DNA of 64,000 nucleotides from Adenanthera pavonina (GCA_026686845.1 JAIVEN010000012.1:13270501-13334500), one strand, 5' to 3'; shown: positions 22,207 to 35,611, counted from the stretch's first letter. Translations and numbers: made by a program. Notes: generated from the sequence alone by a model not told the origin.

Positions 22207-22211
22207 GATAC

Positions 22212-22777
22212 TAAGTATAGCTGACATTTATTTAAATAAATAAATGCTAACAAAAAGCATACCTTTTTTTTGCGTTTATTTAAACAAATATCAACTATTC
22301 TTTATTTTAAAATCCCTATAAAAACACATGCCACATATCGTTAACCTCAATCATAAATAAGTATATGAGGGTCTTGAACACTTCCTTTCTCTCATTTTTC
22401 TCCCTTACTTTTTTCTTTTCAACCACTCATGCATGTGTCATTCTTCCCCGATCTCTCTGTCTTCTATTCCAAACTCTTGACCTCTCACCCCTCCCTCTCT
22501 CTCTTCTCCTTCCTTTACTTCAGTCTCTCCCTTCTTCAACATTAGCCACCGAGTCCTCGTCCTTCTTGTACTCTTCACCTATCTTCTCTTTTAATTTCAA
22601 TTCTACCAAGTCTCCCTCCCCTCAAAATCTCCGATTCGCATCACCAGATCTGAATCTCTAGTTGCTACCCAGATCTAGATTGCTACTTCCTCTAATACTC
22701 CATCATAATTGTTAAAGTCGGTATATTTGTGGAGTTAGAGTAGGATAGACAAAACACAAGTTTGGCACAATGGTAGG
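22212..22777. other. Right half of the split repeat plus a pyrimidine-rich stretch
   Basis: 22212-22320 repeats the ATTTATTTAAATAAA / GCTAACAAAA words seen at 10440-10551. 22365-22661 is an open, strongly CT-rich frame (Ser/Leu/Pro-rich translation, hydrophobic N-terminus) that looks more like a leader or low-complexity transposon sequence than a gene. No homology was recognised. Confidence 0.35.
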
Positions 22778-23438
22778 TGTTAGTTTGAAAGAAGATTTTG
22801 ATTATTTCAAAGCTACTAGAGTTGAAGGGATTAATTCAAAGGGAGTCATAATCATGGAAAAAGGTTTGACCCAGTGAAGGATGGAGATTAAGTTATAGAA
22901 CTTATGAACAATTCTTTATTTTTCTATCCTTGTCTAGGTATTGAGGTGGTAAAACTTTAAACTTACTTAATCTTATTACCATCAATTTTAAATAGGTACA
23001 TATTTAAAGTTTTGGCAGCAAGCTAAATTGTTTTTAAACTTATTTTGATAGCAAAACTATCTTGTTCTGCCAAGCTTAGGAGGATGTCTTGACAACTATT
23101 TGGTTTTGGATTTGATTTTGTGTCTGGTAAAGAGCTTGTTTGACCAAACCCTTAAAATTGTTATGAAATTGTATGTCTTCACAATGTTGTTGTTCACTGG
23201 CTTAGAACTTGTCACTACATTGTACCTAACTTGTCATGACAAGTCTTTAAAAGAGGAAAGGTAGCCTCTTGTTAAGCTTGATGCCTAATCATGATTATCC
23301 AAAAAGCAACCTAACATTTCTTCAGCAAGCTTATCACGACGAGTCCCTCAAGCTTGTCTTACCAAGGTTAACATTCATAAACTCAATTTTGATGGATTTA
23401 AGTTTGTCGTAACAAGGACTAACTTCCTAGGAAGCTTA
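22778..23438 (+). mobile_element. Left part of a truncated SIRE-like LTR (element 3)
   Basis: Begins TGTTAGTTTGAAAGAAGATTTTGATTATTTC, comparable to the LTR start of element 1 (TGTTGAATC...TTTTGATGATTCC). It then carries repeated near-palindromic words: CTTGTCATGACAAG (about 23240), CTTGTCTTACCAAG (about 23354), TTGTCGTAACAAG (about 23404). It ends with the target duplication GCTTA (23434-23438) of element 2, which split it. The remainder is at 37475-38240. Confidence 0.6.
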
Positions 23439-26400
23439 TGTTAGCTCAGTTGGCTTCCCAAGAGAGGAGTGAATTGGGAAGATCAAAATTTTTCTGCAAA
23501 TTAGAAAAACAATAGTGATACTAAAAAGATAACTGAAAACAGAGTATAAAAAATAAAGAACAGAGGGAAGAGAACTTAGTAGTTTGTCCTGGTTCAGTCT
23601 ATTCCACTTGACCTACATCTAGTTCCCAAGCCACCATTTGAGATTTTTCCACTATCTCTTGCAAGATTTGAATGGGTTCTTGCAATGACCGCAGTACAAC
23701 ATCACCAGCCCGAACTTCAGACTTAAACAAGTTTTCTCACTCTTCTCACTCAAGAGTAAAACTATTTCCCTTAGTACAATCTGTAACGTCCTTAAAATGT
23801 TAGATATCTAAAAATATATTGAAAATTTACAAAAACGGGCAGACACCGTTTTGTGTGAAATAGAGCAAAGAGGTCATTTTTCCCAATTGGACAGAAAAAT
23901 GAGAAATTACATTTTTTTCTCCTAAGAATTATGGAAATGACAATTTTGTCCCCAAGCATATAAGAATTCACGTGGGGGAGAGAAGTCAAATATTTTGACA
24001 AAAATTACACCTAATGACCCAAAAAATTTTAAAAATTATAAATTTATCCCGGGTCAAGGGCATTTTTGTAAATATAAAAAATTATAGTCAAAATGAAGCT
24101 CTCAATGAGCTAAGACCAATGGAATATAATATGAAATTTATTAAGATCAAAATAATATGTATTGGGTAATTATAATTTAATATTAATGTCTTACCCGATA
24201 AAGGTCAGTCTGAACTACAGGAAGAGGCAATATTCATTCAAGAAAAATATGTGGGTCTTATATTTGGATCAATTGGGATAAGTATATTATGGTAATTTTA
24301 TATCCCAATATAATTATAATTAGTATCTCAATAATAGTAAAATATACTGCTAAAGTAGCTTTATTTGTCCAGATCAGTTTAAGATATATCTGGATAAATA
24401 AAAGTACAATATTTTTGAATCAAAATACTCCCTATTTCATGCTCCACAAGCTGTACATGACAAAATAGTATTAATTTATTATTTTCATGAATTTACAAGA
24501 AAAATCATGAAGCTTTGGTGGCATAATTTCATTGGTTGGCTTCTTTTATTTATACTCCCTCAAGTTGGATATTTTGGACACTTAGAAAGAGGGAAGAGAA
24601 GCTGCAGCAAAGGTGGAGGAAAGGAAGGCTTCGTAGGTGAAAGAAAAAGAGAAGAAAAATAAGGAAGAAAAGCAAGAAAAATTGGTAAGCAAACCTCTTG
24701 TGTTCTTTAAGTGTTCTAGTATAGTTTCTAAGCCCTATGAGTTAGTTTCCTTAAAATTTTCTCTCCTTTATCCGCTGTTATAATCTATCCAAGCATGATT
24801 AATGGGAAGGAAATTTGTTTTTAAACCATAAAATCAAGATAAATCATGAGATTTTACTAAAGGAAACAAGTATGGTATGTTTTAAGCAAGTTTGTGAAAA
24901 AACCATTCTTTTTCCTTTGGATCAAATTTTCAGCTAGATCATTTGAGTGTCATAAGGTTGGAATTTCATTAATTTGATGGCAAAAATGAATTCCCCATGA
25001 TGAAAAACCTTAAAGACAAGGGTTGGCTTAAATATAGAGCTAAAGATAAAGAGTTTGAAAATTTAAGGGTTTCAAGAGTTTTATGAGAGCTTTTTGTGAT
25101 TAGCCATAAAATCAGTGGCTTGAGCATGTGTTTAATGATGTTTAGGGACTTGAGGAAGCTTGGAAAAACTAGAGGAAGCTTTGGTTTAAAGAGGAAAGCC
25201 AAGTGCAAGCGCCAAAGGTAGCTAAGTTTCATATTCTTGCTTTATGTTCTTTCATTGTCTTTCTATGATTAAATTATGTTGTCATATTACAATTGTGATT
25301 TCTTTAATTGGTGTTGGCTGTAAAATGAGGGGTTTTATTCCCCAGGATGTCCATTTTTTAAGCCATAATGCTACCAAATTTTTCATGATCAATGTGGCAA
25401 TTTATTGTTTAAATATGATTGATGTGATTAAATGTGATCAAATGTGAGTTATTTGACATGATTGACATAATTACATGGAATCTAACTTGCTACTGAGATT
25501 TTCCCCCAATCTCACCCCCTCAAGTATCCCAAATGATAGGCACAAGTTATGGCAAAGGAGTCCAAAGAAAAGGCAAGGAGAATGAAGAAGAAAATGATGC
25601 TTGATGGTGTTTTTAAGCTATGCTATGAGTGTATATTTTGAAATTATGTATAAAACCATGTATATACTTTTAGATCTGTGCTATTGTGCTATTATGTCCT
25701 TATGAGAATTATGAAATGTTTGGCATGGATTTGAAACATGAAATGATCATATGAGCTTGTTATGAAGTCTACTTTGCCATGTTATATTGCTAGAAGTTTA
25801 TTTTGTAGTAATGAAAGTAAAGTCAACACTATTTGACTAAAACAAGGAAAGTAAGTCAAGTGTTATATATTCCCTCAAACTAGAGAGAACAATCTTTCCA
25901 ATGAACTAAAGAACACATAATTTGGATATATGTACGATTTATAGTGTAATTTTAAAATTCAAGATCAAAACTGGACAGTGATGTGAAGGCTGCGAATTTT
26001 ATTGAATATATTACTTCCCTTTGAAAAATGATATAAAATCATACAGAACTCTAAAAATTTAGTGGCTTATGTTTATGAAAATATCTATCTTTTGAGGTTA
26101 ATATACCATTGGTTTGAGTTCAATTGGAGCTGTACAATGAGAGATATACAAGTTTCCCCAAGAATGTTCCAGAAAAAGTGATGTTCTGATCCCTAGTGAT
26201 TCAAATTGATGTTGTACCCTGTCTAGACCAAATAAATGTATAATAAAATATGAAGGTAAGTAGATATATATATATATATCTTTCCAATGGCATATAGAAC
26301 ACATGATTTGGCTCAGTATAGAGTTAGATATGAATTTTTAAAATTATGGCCAAAATCATGAAAAAAAAAAGAGAAATGACCATTTAGACAGTATAAGTTT

Positions 26401-28018
26401 GAGCAATAAAATGTACTAATTTTTTAGGTTAAAGGAAATTTTCATATTTTTATCTTGTATATCATGTTTCTAGCTTCATTTAGAGACTTGAACCATATTG
26501 ATACGATTTTTCTGGATTAAGTTATGATTTTTCAAAATTCGTCCAAAAAACTTGAGAACCAAATAAATAGTACCACATTTTTTTTATTTAAATATTTTGG
26601 TTCTATTAATGATTCAAGCTCTTAATATGAGCTAATTGGACATTGTACATACTATAATATATGGAAAAATATATAAAAAAGTAAGGTATTACACAATCGC
26701 ACACTAAGTACACTCTACAAGTGTTTAGATGTATTACAGAATGAAAACTCTCTCAAAAGAGTAGATATGAAAGTTGAGATATAATGAATGAGTAAAACAG
26801 AGGGTAGTTGAGCTTTGAAAGAATTATTAAATGAATCAGTAGAGTTTTGGTGTGTAAATTTTTTTTCTCATTACCCAATAACTTAAGTGAGGTCTTATTT
26901 ATAGTCTTGGGGCAGAACTATCCATTGGAAACAAAGATTAGCCGTTACTCTTAATAAAATAGCTATTCACCTATCACATTAAATGCAACTGACAGAGGTT
27001 ATGTGGATAACCTCCTCAAGTTATGCGAATAATGGCTAACTGTTTGCTATTATTTTCAACGTGAAACTTTTCGTTATGTGGATAACCTAGCTAGGTTATG
27101 CAGATAACATACTACCCAGAATGACTAAATTTTAGCTCAGAATCATTTTTCTGAAAACCCACTTAGTTATTAGGATAACGTTAAGTTTTTCTCCAACTGA
27201 GTTTTCGTGAAACTTAAATTATCAGGACAATCTCCCTAAGTTATACGGATAACCTATTTTACTCGAGGAAAGTTCAAGTATTATAAGATATAGGTTATAC
27301 GGATAACCTTCCTTAGTTATGCCGATAACCTGTTTTATCGAGGGATGCAAGTGCTCCATGACACACGTTATGTGGATAACCTACCTAGGTTATGCGAATA
27401 ACAGGCTACACAGTACCACTTTTCTTTACTGTTCATCATGTTATGCGAATAAGGTGCCTACCTTATCAAGATAACTTCTAAACAGACTCGAGAACTTGAT
27501 CCCCAAGCTGTGTTATGCAGATAACCCCAATCCCTTTTCATAAAATTGAGGAATGGACTTTGAAAAAGCTTTAAGATTGAGTCTTTATCCTCATAATCTC
27601 AAATGGTTATATGTATAAGGTAAGATATTATTTTGAAAACAAGGTAAACACTTGGAAACATCTTTGAAATTGAGATCTTATTCCTATAAGTTAAAACATT
27701 TTTATGAAAACTAATTGAACACTTAGAATCAGTTTGAGATTGAACCTTTATCCTCACTAGATAGCTCTTTTCTTGAAAATTATTTTGAAATCATGAGTTA
27801 AGAACTAATTACTTAATTAGTCATCTTATTTAATTTTGGATTAATAGAAATTCAAAGCTCAACTACCTTCTTTTACAGATAAATTCCTTAAGTATGTGTG
27901 AAACAGTTCTTCAATCAACAGGGAGCTCCAACTTTGTTCCTCATTTCACATGTATTCCTTTGATATTGGATCTCCCAAGCTTATTTGTTTTAGAATCATC
28001 AAAACATCTGAATTAACA
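23439..28018 (-). repeat. 3' LTR of element 2, interrupted by a 2.9-kb insert
   Basis: LTR sequence is 23439-23781 and 26699-28018 (about 1,663 bp after removing the insert and one duplication copy). On the minus strand it starts TGTTAATTCAGATGTTTTGAT and ends with TAACA-type sequence. It contains many copies of GGTTATGCGGATAACC-like words (for example about 27290-27340). TATA box (TATAAATA on minus) at 26896-26903. Confidence 0.9.
23782..26693 (+). mobile_element. Nested 2.9-kb TG...CA element, probably a Ty3/gypsy solo LTR
   Basis: Flanked by CAATC (23777-23781 and 26694-26698). It begins TGTAACGTCC and ends GGTATTACA, so its ends are TGTAA/TTACA. The other LTR of element 2 shows the site uninterrupted (36007-36011). 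No long reading frame, PBS, or second copy of its own ends was seen inside. Size and termini fit a solo LTR of a long-LTR Ty3/gypsy element such as the Tekay/Del group; that assignment is inference. It contains an internal partial duplication: 'tctttccaatg...gaacac' near 25890 and near 26280. Confidence 0.75.
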
Positions 28019-28032
28019 TTCTCCCCCTTTTT
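28019..28032 (-). other. Polypurine tract of element 2
   Basis: On the minus strand it reads AAAAAGGGGGAGAA, identical to element 1. A second G-rich tract (GAAGGGGAGCTTC) lies at about 28081-28095. Confidence 0.8.
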
Positions 28033-28282
28033 GATGATGACAAAACAACTTAAACTTATTGTTAGTACTTGGGTTTGCATGAAGCTCCCCTTCAATATGT
28101 GCGTAATTTAAATAAGGTCAAATAATGTGAAGAACATATCTCAAAACAAGAAACACATAAATGAACACGTTTACAGAAGGAAATTCATTGTATTCTAAAT
28201 ATCCATTACAATTACAGAGAAAGACAAAAAAAATATATAGAAATATAACTCTTGAAAAGCAGCAGAACAATCAAGCATAAAT

Positions 28283-30398
28283 TCACTGAAGTTTCTGTCT
28301 TTTTCTTAGATTTCTTCTTCTTTTTCTTTGCTTCTTTCTCTTCCTTCTCTCCTTTTTCTTTATTCTTTTCTGTCTCTGTCTGTTCTTTCTCCCCCTTTTA
28401 ATTATCAACAACAGAAGGGATCTGAGCAACACCAGCATCCATCTTGGCAATGTCCTGATCAAGTTTAGCCTTCCATTCCCCAATTCTTTGAAGTCTTCCA
28501 TCCAAAGAAAGAGGAAGGATGGAGGGTTGGGCTGGAACAGTGGATATTGGTTCAGACCAAAGTGGCTCACTTAAAGTAGCAGGAGGAATAGAAGGAAACA
28601 CAGGAATGTACTGAAGGTTAGGCATCATAGGTGGAGGTGAGATAGTGGGAAGGGTTGTTGGAGAGGGATCGAAATCAGAGGTCATGGTGATGATTTCTTG
28701 CACAGCAGCCTCAACAAGATAACTAATGTCTTCAAAGGAGATAGGATTAGGGAGAGGAGGAAAGAGAGCATTAATTTCTTATCTTCGGTGGTGAAGATAG
28801 ATTTGGTGAATGAAATCACCTTTAGACAAGAGAACTAAGGCTTTGCTTGAATCATGAATAGCTTCATCCTCAAGACCATAGTCCAGGTTAGGACCTAGGT
28901 CCTCTAATGGAGCAGGTGATTGAGCAAAAGCAGTTGGTTCAGAGAAAGTGGGAGGTGGTGGTTAGATTGGGGTAGAGGAAGGCTGAGGAATACCAGAAGC
29001 AAGTCGTTTACACATGAGTTTCACTTCTTAGGTGAGACTTTCAAATTTAGTCTCAAATTTCTCCTGCATCTTAGTAATGAGATACCCAAGATTAATCATG
29101 TCTTCTCTGTGCTCTTTCCTGGTGGCCATAGCTATCTAGAACAGATTTTGGTATAGTAAAGGAATGTCTATAGGTGTAGGCAGGTTAGTTGCTGGGATTT
29201 CATCTGGTTTGCTATGAGTAGGAGTAGGTGTATGAAGTTCAGGTTACATGATTTGAGGTGGTTTAGAGGGTGTGGATGGAGAGGAGCTGGAATTACCATC
29301 TGAAGAACCCTTTGTGGTAGAAGTTGGCTCAGAACCTTCTCCAATGTCCCTTTTCTTGTTAACCCATCTCCCATTCTCCAGGCTCATTCCCATCTTTTGC
29401 AGGACTTTCTCACTTAACTCTTCTGGAAGTAGTGTAGGCCCTCTTTCAATGTGCAATATGTTATGAAACTTCAGGATTTTGGTGATAATATGCCCAAATG
29501 GCAACTGTGAATCCTGTCTATAGGTTCTTGCCTTCCACATCCTCTGTAGAATGATATCCACCACATTCACTAGATTACCCTTTATCAATAGCAGCATGAC
29601 TTGGAATTCTCCTCTGGAGAGGTAATTGAAGCCTCCACTTTTGTTGAAAAACATGCATGAGACAATGTAGTGAAGGATCCTGTTATTAACAGTCAGAAGA
29701 GTTGGGGCAATTTTCCCTTCAGGAGGTACATTTTGTCTTTGCCTAAGCAGCCTTAAAACTATTGTGCTCCATTTGTAATTGGCTTCATCCCCATTGTCTT
29801 CATTTATAGCTTCATTTTCAGGGGGATACTTTGAATTCTCAATGTTCACCCTTATTCCTCCAGTAAGCAAATTTAGAATTTCACAGAGCAAGTCAGGGTA
29901 CAGGCCAATCCATTTCTTTCTTAATCTTACTTCCAGCACCTTTGTGTCATGGTTAATTCTTAGAGAATTATACCAAGCACATACAACCTCTTCATCATAA
30001 TCTTTCTCCAGCTCTATCAAATCCCTATAGTTTTCTACCAGCCTAGCAGAATCAAACTTGTTTCTTACAAGAAATTCTTCTATTTTCACAAAATGAGGCT
30101 TGACTACCTTACGTTTCTTAAAATCAGCCTCATATGATTCCTTCAAGATCATTATGCTAATAAGTTCTTCAGTAATTAAAGCTTCCTCAGACTTGGTAGC
30201 AGAAGTACTTACATGAGCGTCACCTTGAGGTTCAGATTCTGGAACACCCTTTGGTTTTAGTGTTTAGGGCTTCTTTGTTGGTTTACTCGGTTTAGATTCA
30301 ATTTTTCTCTTCCCTTGACTTGGTGATTTTGAAGCATACTTGGACTTCACATTGTGCTGTGGTCTTTCGTTTTGATTGCCACCCATAGTTTTTGCCAT
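28283..30398 (-). pseudogene. Envelope-position ORF of element 2, broken
   Basis: The homologous ORF to 18050-20221. ATG at 30398; basic, Ser-rich start (QGKRKIESKPSKPTKK); TAA at 30264-30266. The conserved globular part lies in 30152-29244 (KIEEFLVRNKFDSARLVENY, YDEEVVCAWYNSL, RILHYIVSCMFFNKSGGFN, QRMWKARTYRQDSQLPFG). A TAA at 29244-29246 is followed by the Pro/Ser-rich part in the same frame (28703-28398), then a Lys/Glu-rich tail. Conservation of the middle part between two elements of different age suggests it was functional in their ancestors. No membrane segment is seen. Confidence 0.75.
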
Positions 30399-30579
30399 AG
30401 TAGTGATTCTAGATGGTTTGGGAAGATAAAAGTTGTTTGTATGTGCTCAGAAAGGGTTTTAGAGCAGGAAAATGAATGGGATTTTGGAGATTTTGTAAAG
30501 CTTGAGGAGTACGATTGGAGGTTTTCAGGAATGGGTTAGGTTTTCCGCACAAGGTTTTGTTGAAAAATAGAGAATCTTA

Positions 30580-31145
30580 TATATAATCTCGAGGTTATGC
30601 GCATAACCCATGGAGGTTATGCGCATAACGATCTTTCGGAAATGAAAGAAAAGCCACGGGTTGCTTAGTTATACGGATAAGGTTCTTAGGCTATCTGTAT
30701 AACCAACTTGAGATAGAGGAGATAAAGAGAGAAATCATCCGTACAAGCATACCACGTTATCATGAAAAGAGGTTTCACAAAAGGCACACAAAAAGTTTTC
30801 CACAGAGCATGTTATTCGGATAACCTTGCTATCTTATGCGAATAACATTTTCAATTTGGGAACTTCTTCTCTGGAAGTAACGTTATGTGGATAAGTTAGG
30901 CAAGTTATCCTGAAATTGAAGCACACATAACATATACAAAGGAGGGAACAAAGTAGCTTATACGCATGAGGTAGGGACCTTATCCGAATAACGAGTTCCT
31001 CAGAAGCCAGAGATTCACAAAAGGTCTCATTTTCATGAAAATCTTCATACCTTATGTGAAAACCTCAAATACAGATACTATGCATATTAGAAAATCATCT
31101 CATTTTCAGCAGAAGACTATGGGATTATGCAGATAACCAAATTTA
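30580..31145 (-). repeat. Internal LTR-like motif array of element 2
   Basis: Contains GGTTATGCGCATAACC (twice near 30590-30630), GTTATACGGATAAGG (about 30668), GTTATTCGGATAACC (about 30812), CTTATGCGAATAAC (about 30835) and GTTATGTGGATAAG (about 30883), the words that fill this element's LTRs. It sits between pol and the envelope-position ORF, exactly as in element 1. Confidence 0.75.
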
Positions 31146-31359
31146 AGAGGTCATAAACACTTACTAATAGCTGTTTTATCCCCATAAGCCTCTTCTTTTC
31201 ACCATAATTCATTCTAATTGTGTAGGATACTTCATTTAATCAGATTTTGAACATTTCAAATCAAGAAGTACCTACAAAATAAACTTCTAGATACTCCAAT
31301 ACTTAAGTTAGTATTATTATTGATTGAATCATACTCTAAAGAAGGATTTCAGAAAATAC

Positions 31360-34300
31360 TTACAATTTATTGGAATTTACCATTCCTAATTCTCTTCTGA
31401 TTTTTCCATGTCTATCTTCTGCAAGTGGCTTTGTCAGGATGTCAGCAAGCTGATGTTCAGTAGGAACAAATTCCAGCTTGACATCACCTTTCAAAACATG
31501 ATCTCTTATGAAGTGATGTCTTACTTCAATATGTTTTGTCCTTGAATATATAACAGGGTTCTTTGAGATGTTAATGGCACTTTGATTATCACACCTTATT
31601 GGAACCTCCTTCATCTTAATCTCAAGGTCTTCAAGTTGTTGCTTCATCTAAAGGACTTGTGCACAACAGCTCCCTGCTACTACATACTCAGCTTCAGCTG
31701 TAGAGAGTGCTATACTATTTTGGTTTTTATTAAACCATGACACTAGAGAGCCACCCAAAAATTGGCATGTTCCACTTGTACTTTTTCTATCGGTCTTAGA
31801 TCCAGCAAAATTTGCATCTGTATAACTTGCGAGCTCTTCTTCAATCCCTTTTGGATACCAGAGTCCCATTTGAGATGTACCCAGCAAGTATCTGAAAATC
31901 CCTTTTACAGCTGTTACATGGGACTCTTTGGGACATGATTGGAACCTAGCACACATACAGACACTAAACATGATATCAAGCCTACTAGCAGTTAGATACA
32001 GTAAGGATCCAATCATCCTCTTATATTGAGTTATATCAAAGAGTTTTCCTGCTTCATCCATGTCTAGCTTAGTTGCAGAGGCCATAGGAGTTCCCATAGG
32101 TTTAGCATGTTCCATTCCAAACTTCTTTAGTAGCTCCTTGAGGTATTTTGCTTGATTGAGAAAGATGTTTTCATCACATTGTTTGATTTGTAATCCAAGG
32201 AAGAAGTTCAGCTCACCCATCATTGACATTTCAAACTCACTCTGCATTAACTCAGAAAAGTTCTTACACAAAGATTCATTAGGAGCACCAAATATTGTGT
32301 CATCAATATAAATTTGTACAATGAGTAAATCTTTATTTCCTCTTTTAGTAAACAAGGTTGTATCAACTTTTCCTCTTATAACGTTTTTCAATCAAAAAAT
32401 TACTCAGTCTCTAATACTATGCTCTTGGAGCCTGTTTTAATCCATATAGAGTTTTCTTTAGTTTATATACATGATTTGGCTTGGTTGAATCCTCAAAACC
32501 TTAAGGTTGATCAACATAAACCTCTTCCATAATATACCCATTCAGAAAAATACTTTTACATCTATTTGATACAACACAATATCTTTTATGCAAGCATAGG
32601 CTAAGAGAATCCTTATTGCTTCCAATCTTGCAACTGGAGCAAAAGTTTCCTCATAATCAATGCCTTCTTCCTGATTATATCCTTTAGCTACTAATCTAGC
32701 TTTATTCCTTATTATTGTTCCTGATTCATCAAGTTTGTTCTTAAACACCCATTTGGTTCCAATAATAGGGTAGTTTTGGGGCTTAGGAACTAGATCCCAG
32801 ACTTGACTTCTTTCAAATTGATTAGGTTCTTCTTCCATAGCTAAAATCCAGTATTCATCAGTTAAAGCCTCTTCAGTACACTTAGGTTCAATTTGAGAGA
32901 CAAATGCACAATTGTTAACATAATCCCTAAGTTGTCTTCTGGTTTTAATTTTCTCTTGAACATCCCCAATAACTTGATCAACTGGATGATTCCTTTGATG
33001 TCTCCAAGCCTTAGGGAGTTCTTGAGATACTTCCTTATTTATTTCACATTCATTATCTTCCTCCTGGATATCTTTCTCTACATCACTAGATTCAGATATT
33101 TTAGGAGGTTCAGTTTTATTTTCTTCAAACACATTCAAATTCTTGAAACTGGAAATTAAATCATCCTCATCTTTAGCATGCTTAGACACAGTTTCATTTT
33201 CAAGAAAGACTACATGCACAAATTCTTCAATAGTTCCAGACTTCTTGCTGAATACCCTATATGCTTTACTTCTATTTGAGTAGCGAAGAAATATACCTTC
33301 ATCTAATTTATCATCAAACTTACCCAGATTGTCTTTGTTGTTGTTATGGACATAGCAAGTGCTTTCAAAGACATGAAGATGAGAGAGGATGGGCTTTCTT
33401 CCTTTGTACAGCTCATAAGGAGTCCTCCCTAACATGGGTCTGATGTATACTCTATTTATCAAGTAGCATGCTGTGCTTACAACATCAACCTAGAATTGTT
33501 TAGGCAATCCTTTTTACATTCAGCATTGCACGAGCCATCTCCTCCAACACTCTATTCTTTCTTTCCACAACTCCATTCTATTGAAGAGTTCTTGGGGCTG
33601 AGAAGTTGTACTCCACTACATTTTCATCACAGTAGTTAACAAATTTGGCATTCTCAAATTCTCGACCATAATCTGTTCTAATACATACAATAGAGCAACC
33701 TTTCTCATTTTGGATTTTCTTGGCTAAGATCATAAAAGCATCATATGTTTCATCTTTAGAGGAAAGAAATAAAGTCTAGGTGAATCTAGAATAATCATCT
33801 ACCACAACAAGTACATATAAGTTTCCACCAATACTTTTTGTACGATTAGGACTTATCAAATCCATGTGAAGTAATTGTAGAGGTCTTGTTGTAGAAACAA
33901 TGTTTTTGGTTTTAAATGAGGACTTTGTTTGTTTTCCTTTAAGGTAAGCATCATATTCTCTATCCTTTTCAAACTTAATGTTAGGTAGACCAAGCACAAG
34001 TTCATTTTTAATGAGTTTATTCAATTGATGCATGCTAACATGTGTTAATCTTCTATACCACAGCCAACTAGCATCATTTTCACTTATTAAGCATATAGAG
34101 TCTAGAGAAGGTAATTCATCTAAATCAATAGTATAACAGTTACTATCTCTTACTTCCTTGAGAATCACTTTATGGTCACTTTTTCTAATGACTAGGCAGT
34201 AGTTGGAATCAAACAGAACCCAGTTGCCTCTATCACAGGTTTGGCTTACACTTAGCAAGTTGTGATTGAGTCCTATTACGAACAGGACTTCCTCAATTGA

Positions 34301-34451
34301 TGTTTCTGGGTTTTTTTCCAACAATTCCAATCCCAACTATCTTGCCAGACTGGTCACCACCGAAAGTAACCTTTCCTCCTTTCTTATCTCTCAGCACAAT
34401 GAATTTTTCTTTATCTCCAGTCATGTGTCTTGAATAAGCACTATCCATGTA
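31360..34451 (-). pseudogene. pol: pol of element 2, frameshifted
   Basis: Blocks in copia order. A protease start follows the TAG in front of YMDSA (about 34450). GAG-pre-integrase and the integrase zinc region lie in 34336-33776 (SWLWYRRLTHVS; the finger CDAC is YDAY here, so zinc ligands are lost). The integrase core has a second catalytic Asp (RTDYGREFEN, about 33660). 33462-32542 holds the linker and RT start (WVFKNKLDESG, NKARLVAKGYNQEEG). 32391-31648 holds the RT with YIDD and RNase H (STAEAEYVVAGSCC). A TAG at 31648-31650 is followed in frame by the C-terminal part to 31360 (DILTKPLAEDRH). Frames differ between 34336-33776 and the rest. Confidence 0.9.
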
Positions 34452-35611
34452 CTATTTGTTGCTCTTCTTGGCCTTGAGACATAGTTCAGAATCATTGTCA
34501 CTGTCTTGATTGCAACTCTTCTCCTTCTCAGCAATCTCTTGAGCCATCAGACATAGGTTAGCAATCTCATCATCCCCTGTTGCTTCCTCTTCATCTGAAC
34601 TATCTCCCCAGATGGAAGATACAAAAGCTTTCTTCTTCTTCACTTTGTCAACCTTTTTGTCTTTCCCTTGTTTCTTGCTCAGCAGAGGACATTCCCATTT
34701 GATATGTCCAAGTTTCTTGCACTCATAGCATATGATCGGATCTTTGTTTTCTTTCTTGCTGCTGGTGGCTCCATCTTTCTTTGCAAACTTTCTGAATTTC
34801 TTTTTTCCACACATTTTACCAAACTTTCTCACCAGCATAGCCATCATCTCCTCATCTAGCTCAGCATCCTTCTCTAAATCATCATTATCATCTGATTCTA
34901 CTTTGAGAGCCAAACTCTTCTTTTTCTTGTCAGATGAAGTAGATTCCTTGAGAGCCTTCAGCTTCCCTTCATATTCTTCAAGACTCCCAAAGAGGACTAT
35001 CACAGATGTCATAGATTCATCCCTAGCTTCCTTTATTGCAGCCACCTTCGGTTGCCACTCAATGGGCAAAGCTCTGAGAATCTTTCTGACTTTCTCAAAC
35101 TGGGTGTACTCCTTTCCTAGGCTCTTCAGCTGATTCATAATGAGGGTGAATCTCTTCTACAGATTCTTGATATTCTCACCCTCTTTCATCTCGAAGCTTT
35201 CACATTCTCCAATGCAAGTATTCAGCTTATTTTCTCTTACGTCAGTAGTTCCTTCAAGAGCAATTTCCAGAGTATCCCACATGCATTTGGCTGTTGTACA
35301 TTGAGACACTCTGTAGAACTCATCTTGATTGAGAGCACTGACCAGACAATGCTTAGCTTTAAAGTTGAGAAGACCCTTCTCCTATCCTCCTCGTTCCATT
35401 CCTTTTCAGGTTTCTCTTTGTATTTCCCATCATCTTGTAGTTTCATCAGAACAAAGTCCCCCTTCTGGATGACTGACCAAATATTTAAATCAATGGATTG
35501 AAGGTAAATCGGCATCCTCATCTTCTAATACCCATAATGTTTTACATTGAAACCAGGAGGTCTGTTAGTGTTGTTTCCTTCCAGAAGGATGCCTTCACCA
35601 AAACTAGCCAT
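34452..35611 (-). pseudogene. gag: gag of element 2, frameshifted
   Basis: ATG at 35611 (MASFGEGILLEGNN), with a TAG at codon 29 in place of the Trp in HYGYWKMRM of element 1. 35521-35237 carries the N-terminal domain. A frameshift follows, then 35138-34452 with LRALPIEWQPKV and the first CCHC knuckle CYECKKLGHIKWEC. The second knuckle of element 1 is absent; the frame runs straight from an acidic segment to the protease, so this copy lacks about 230 codons present in element 1. Confidence 0.88.

Noticed and set aside
22365..22661. 98-codon frame with a hydrophobic start, possible secreted peptide
   Set aside because: Strongly CT-biased composition explains the Ser/Leu/Pro content; no cysteine pattern or homology.
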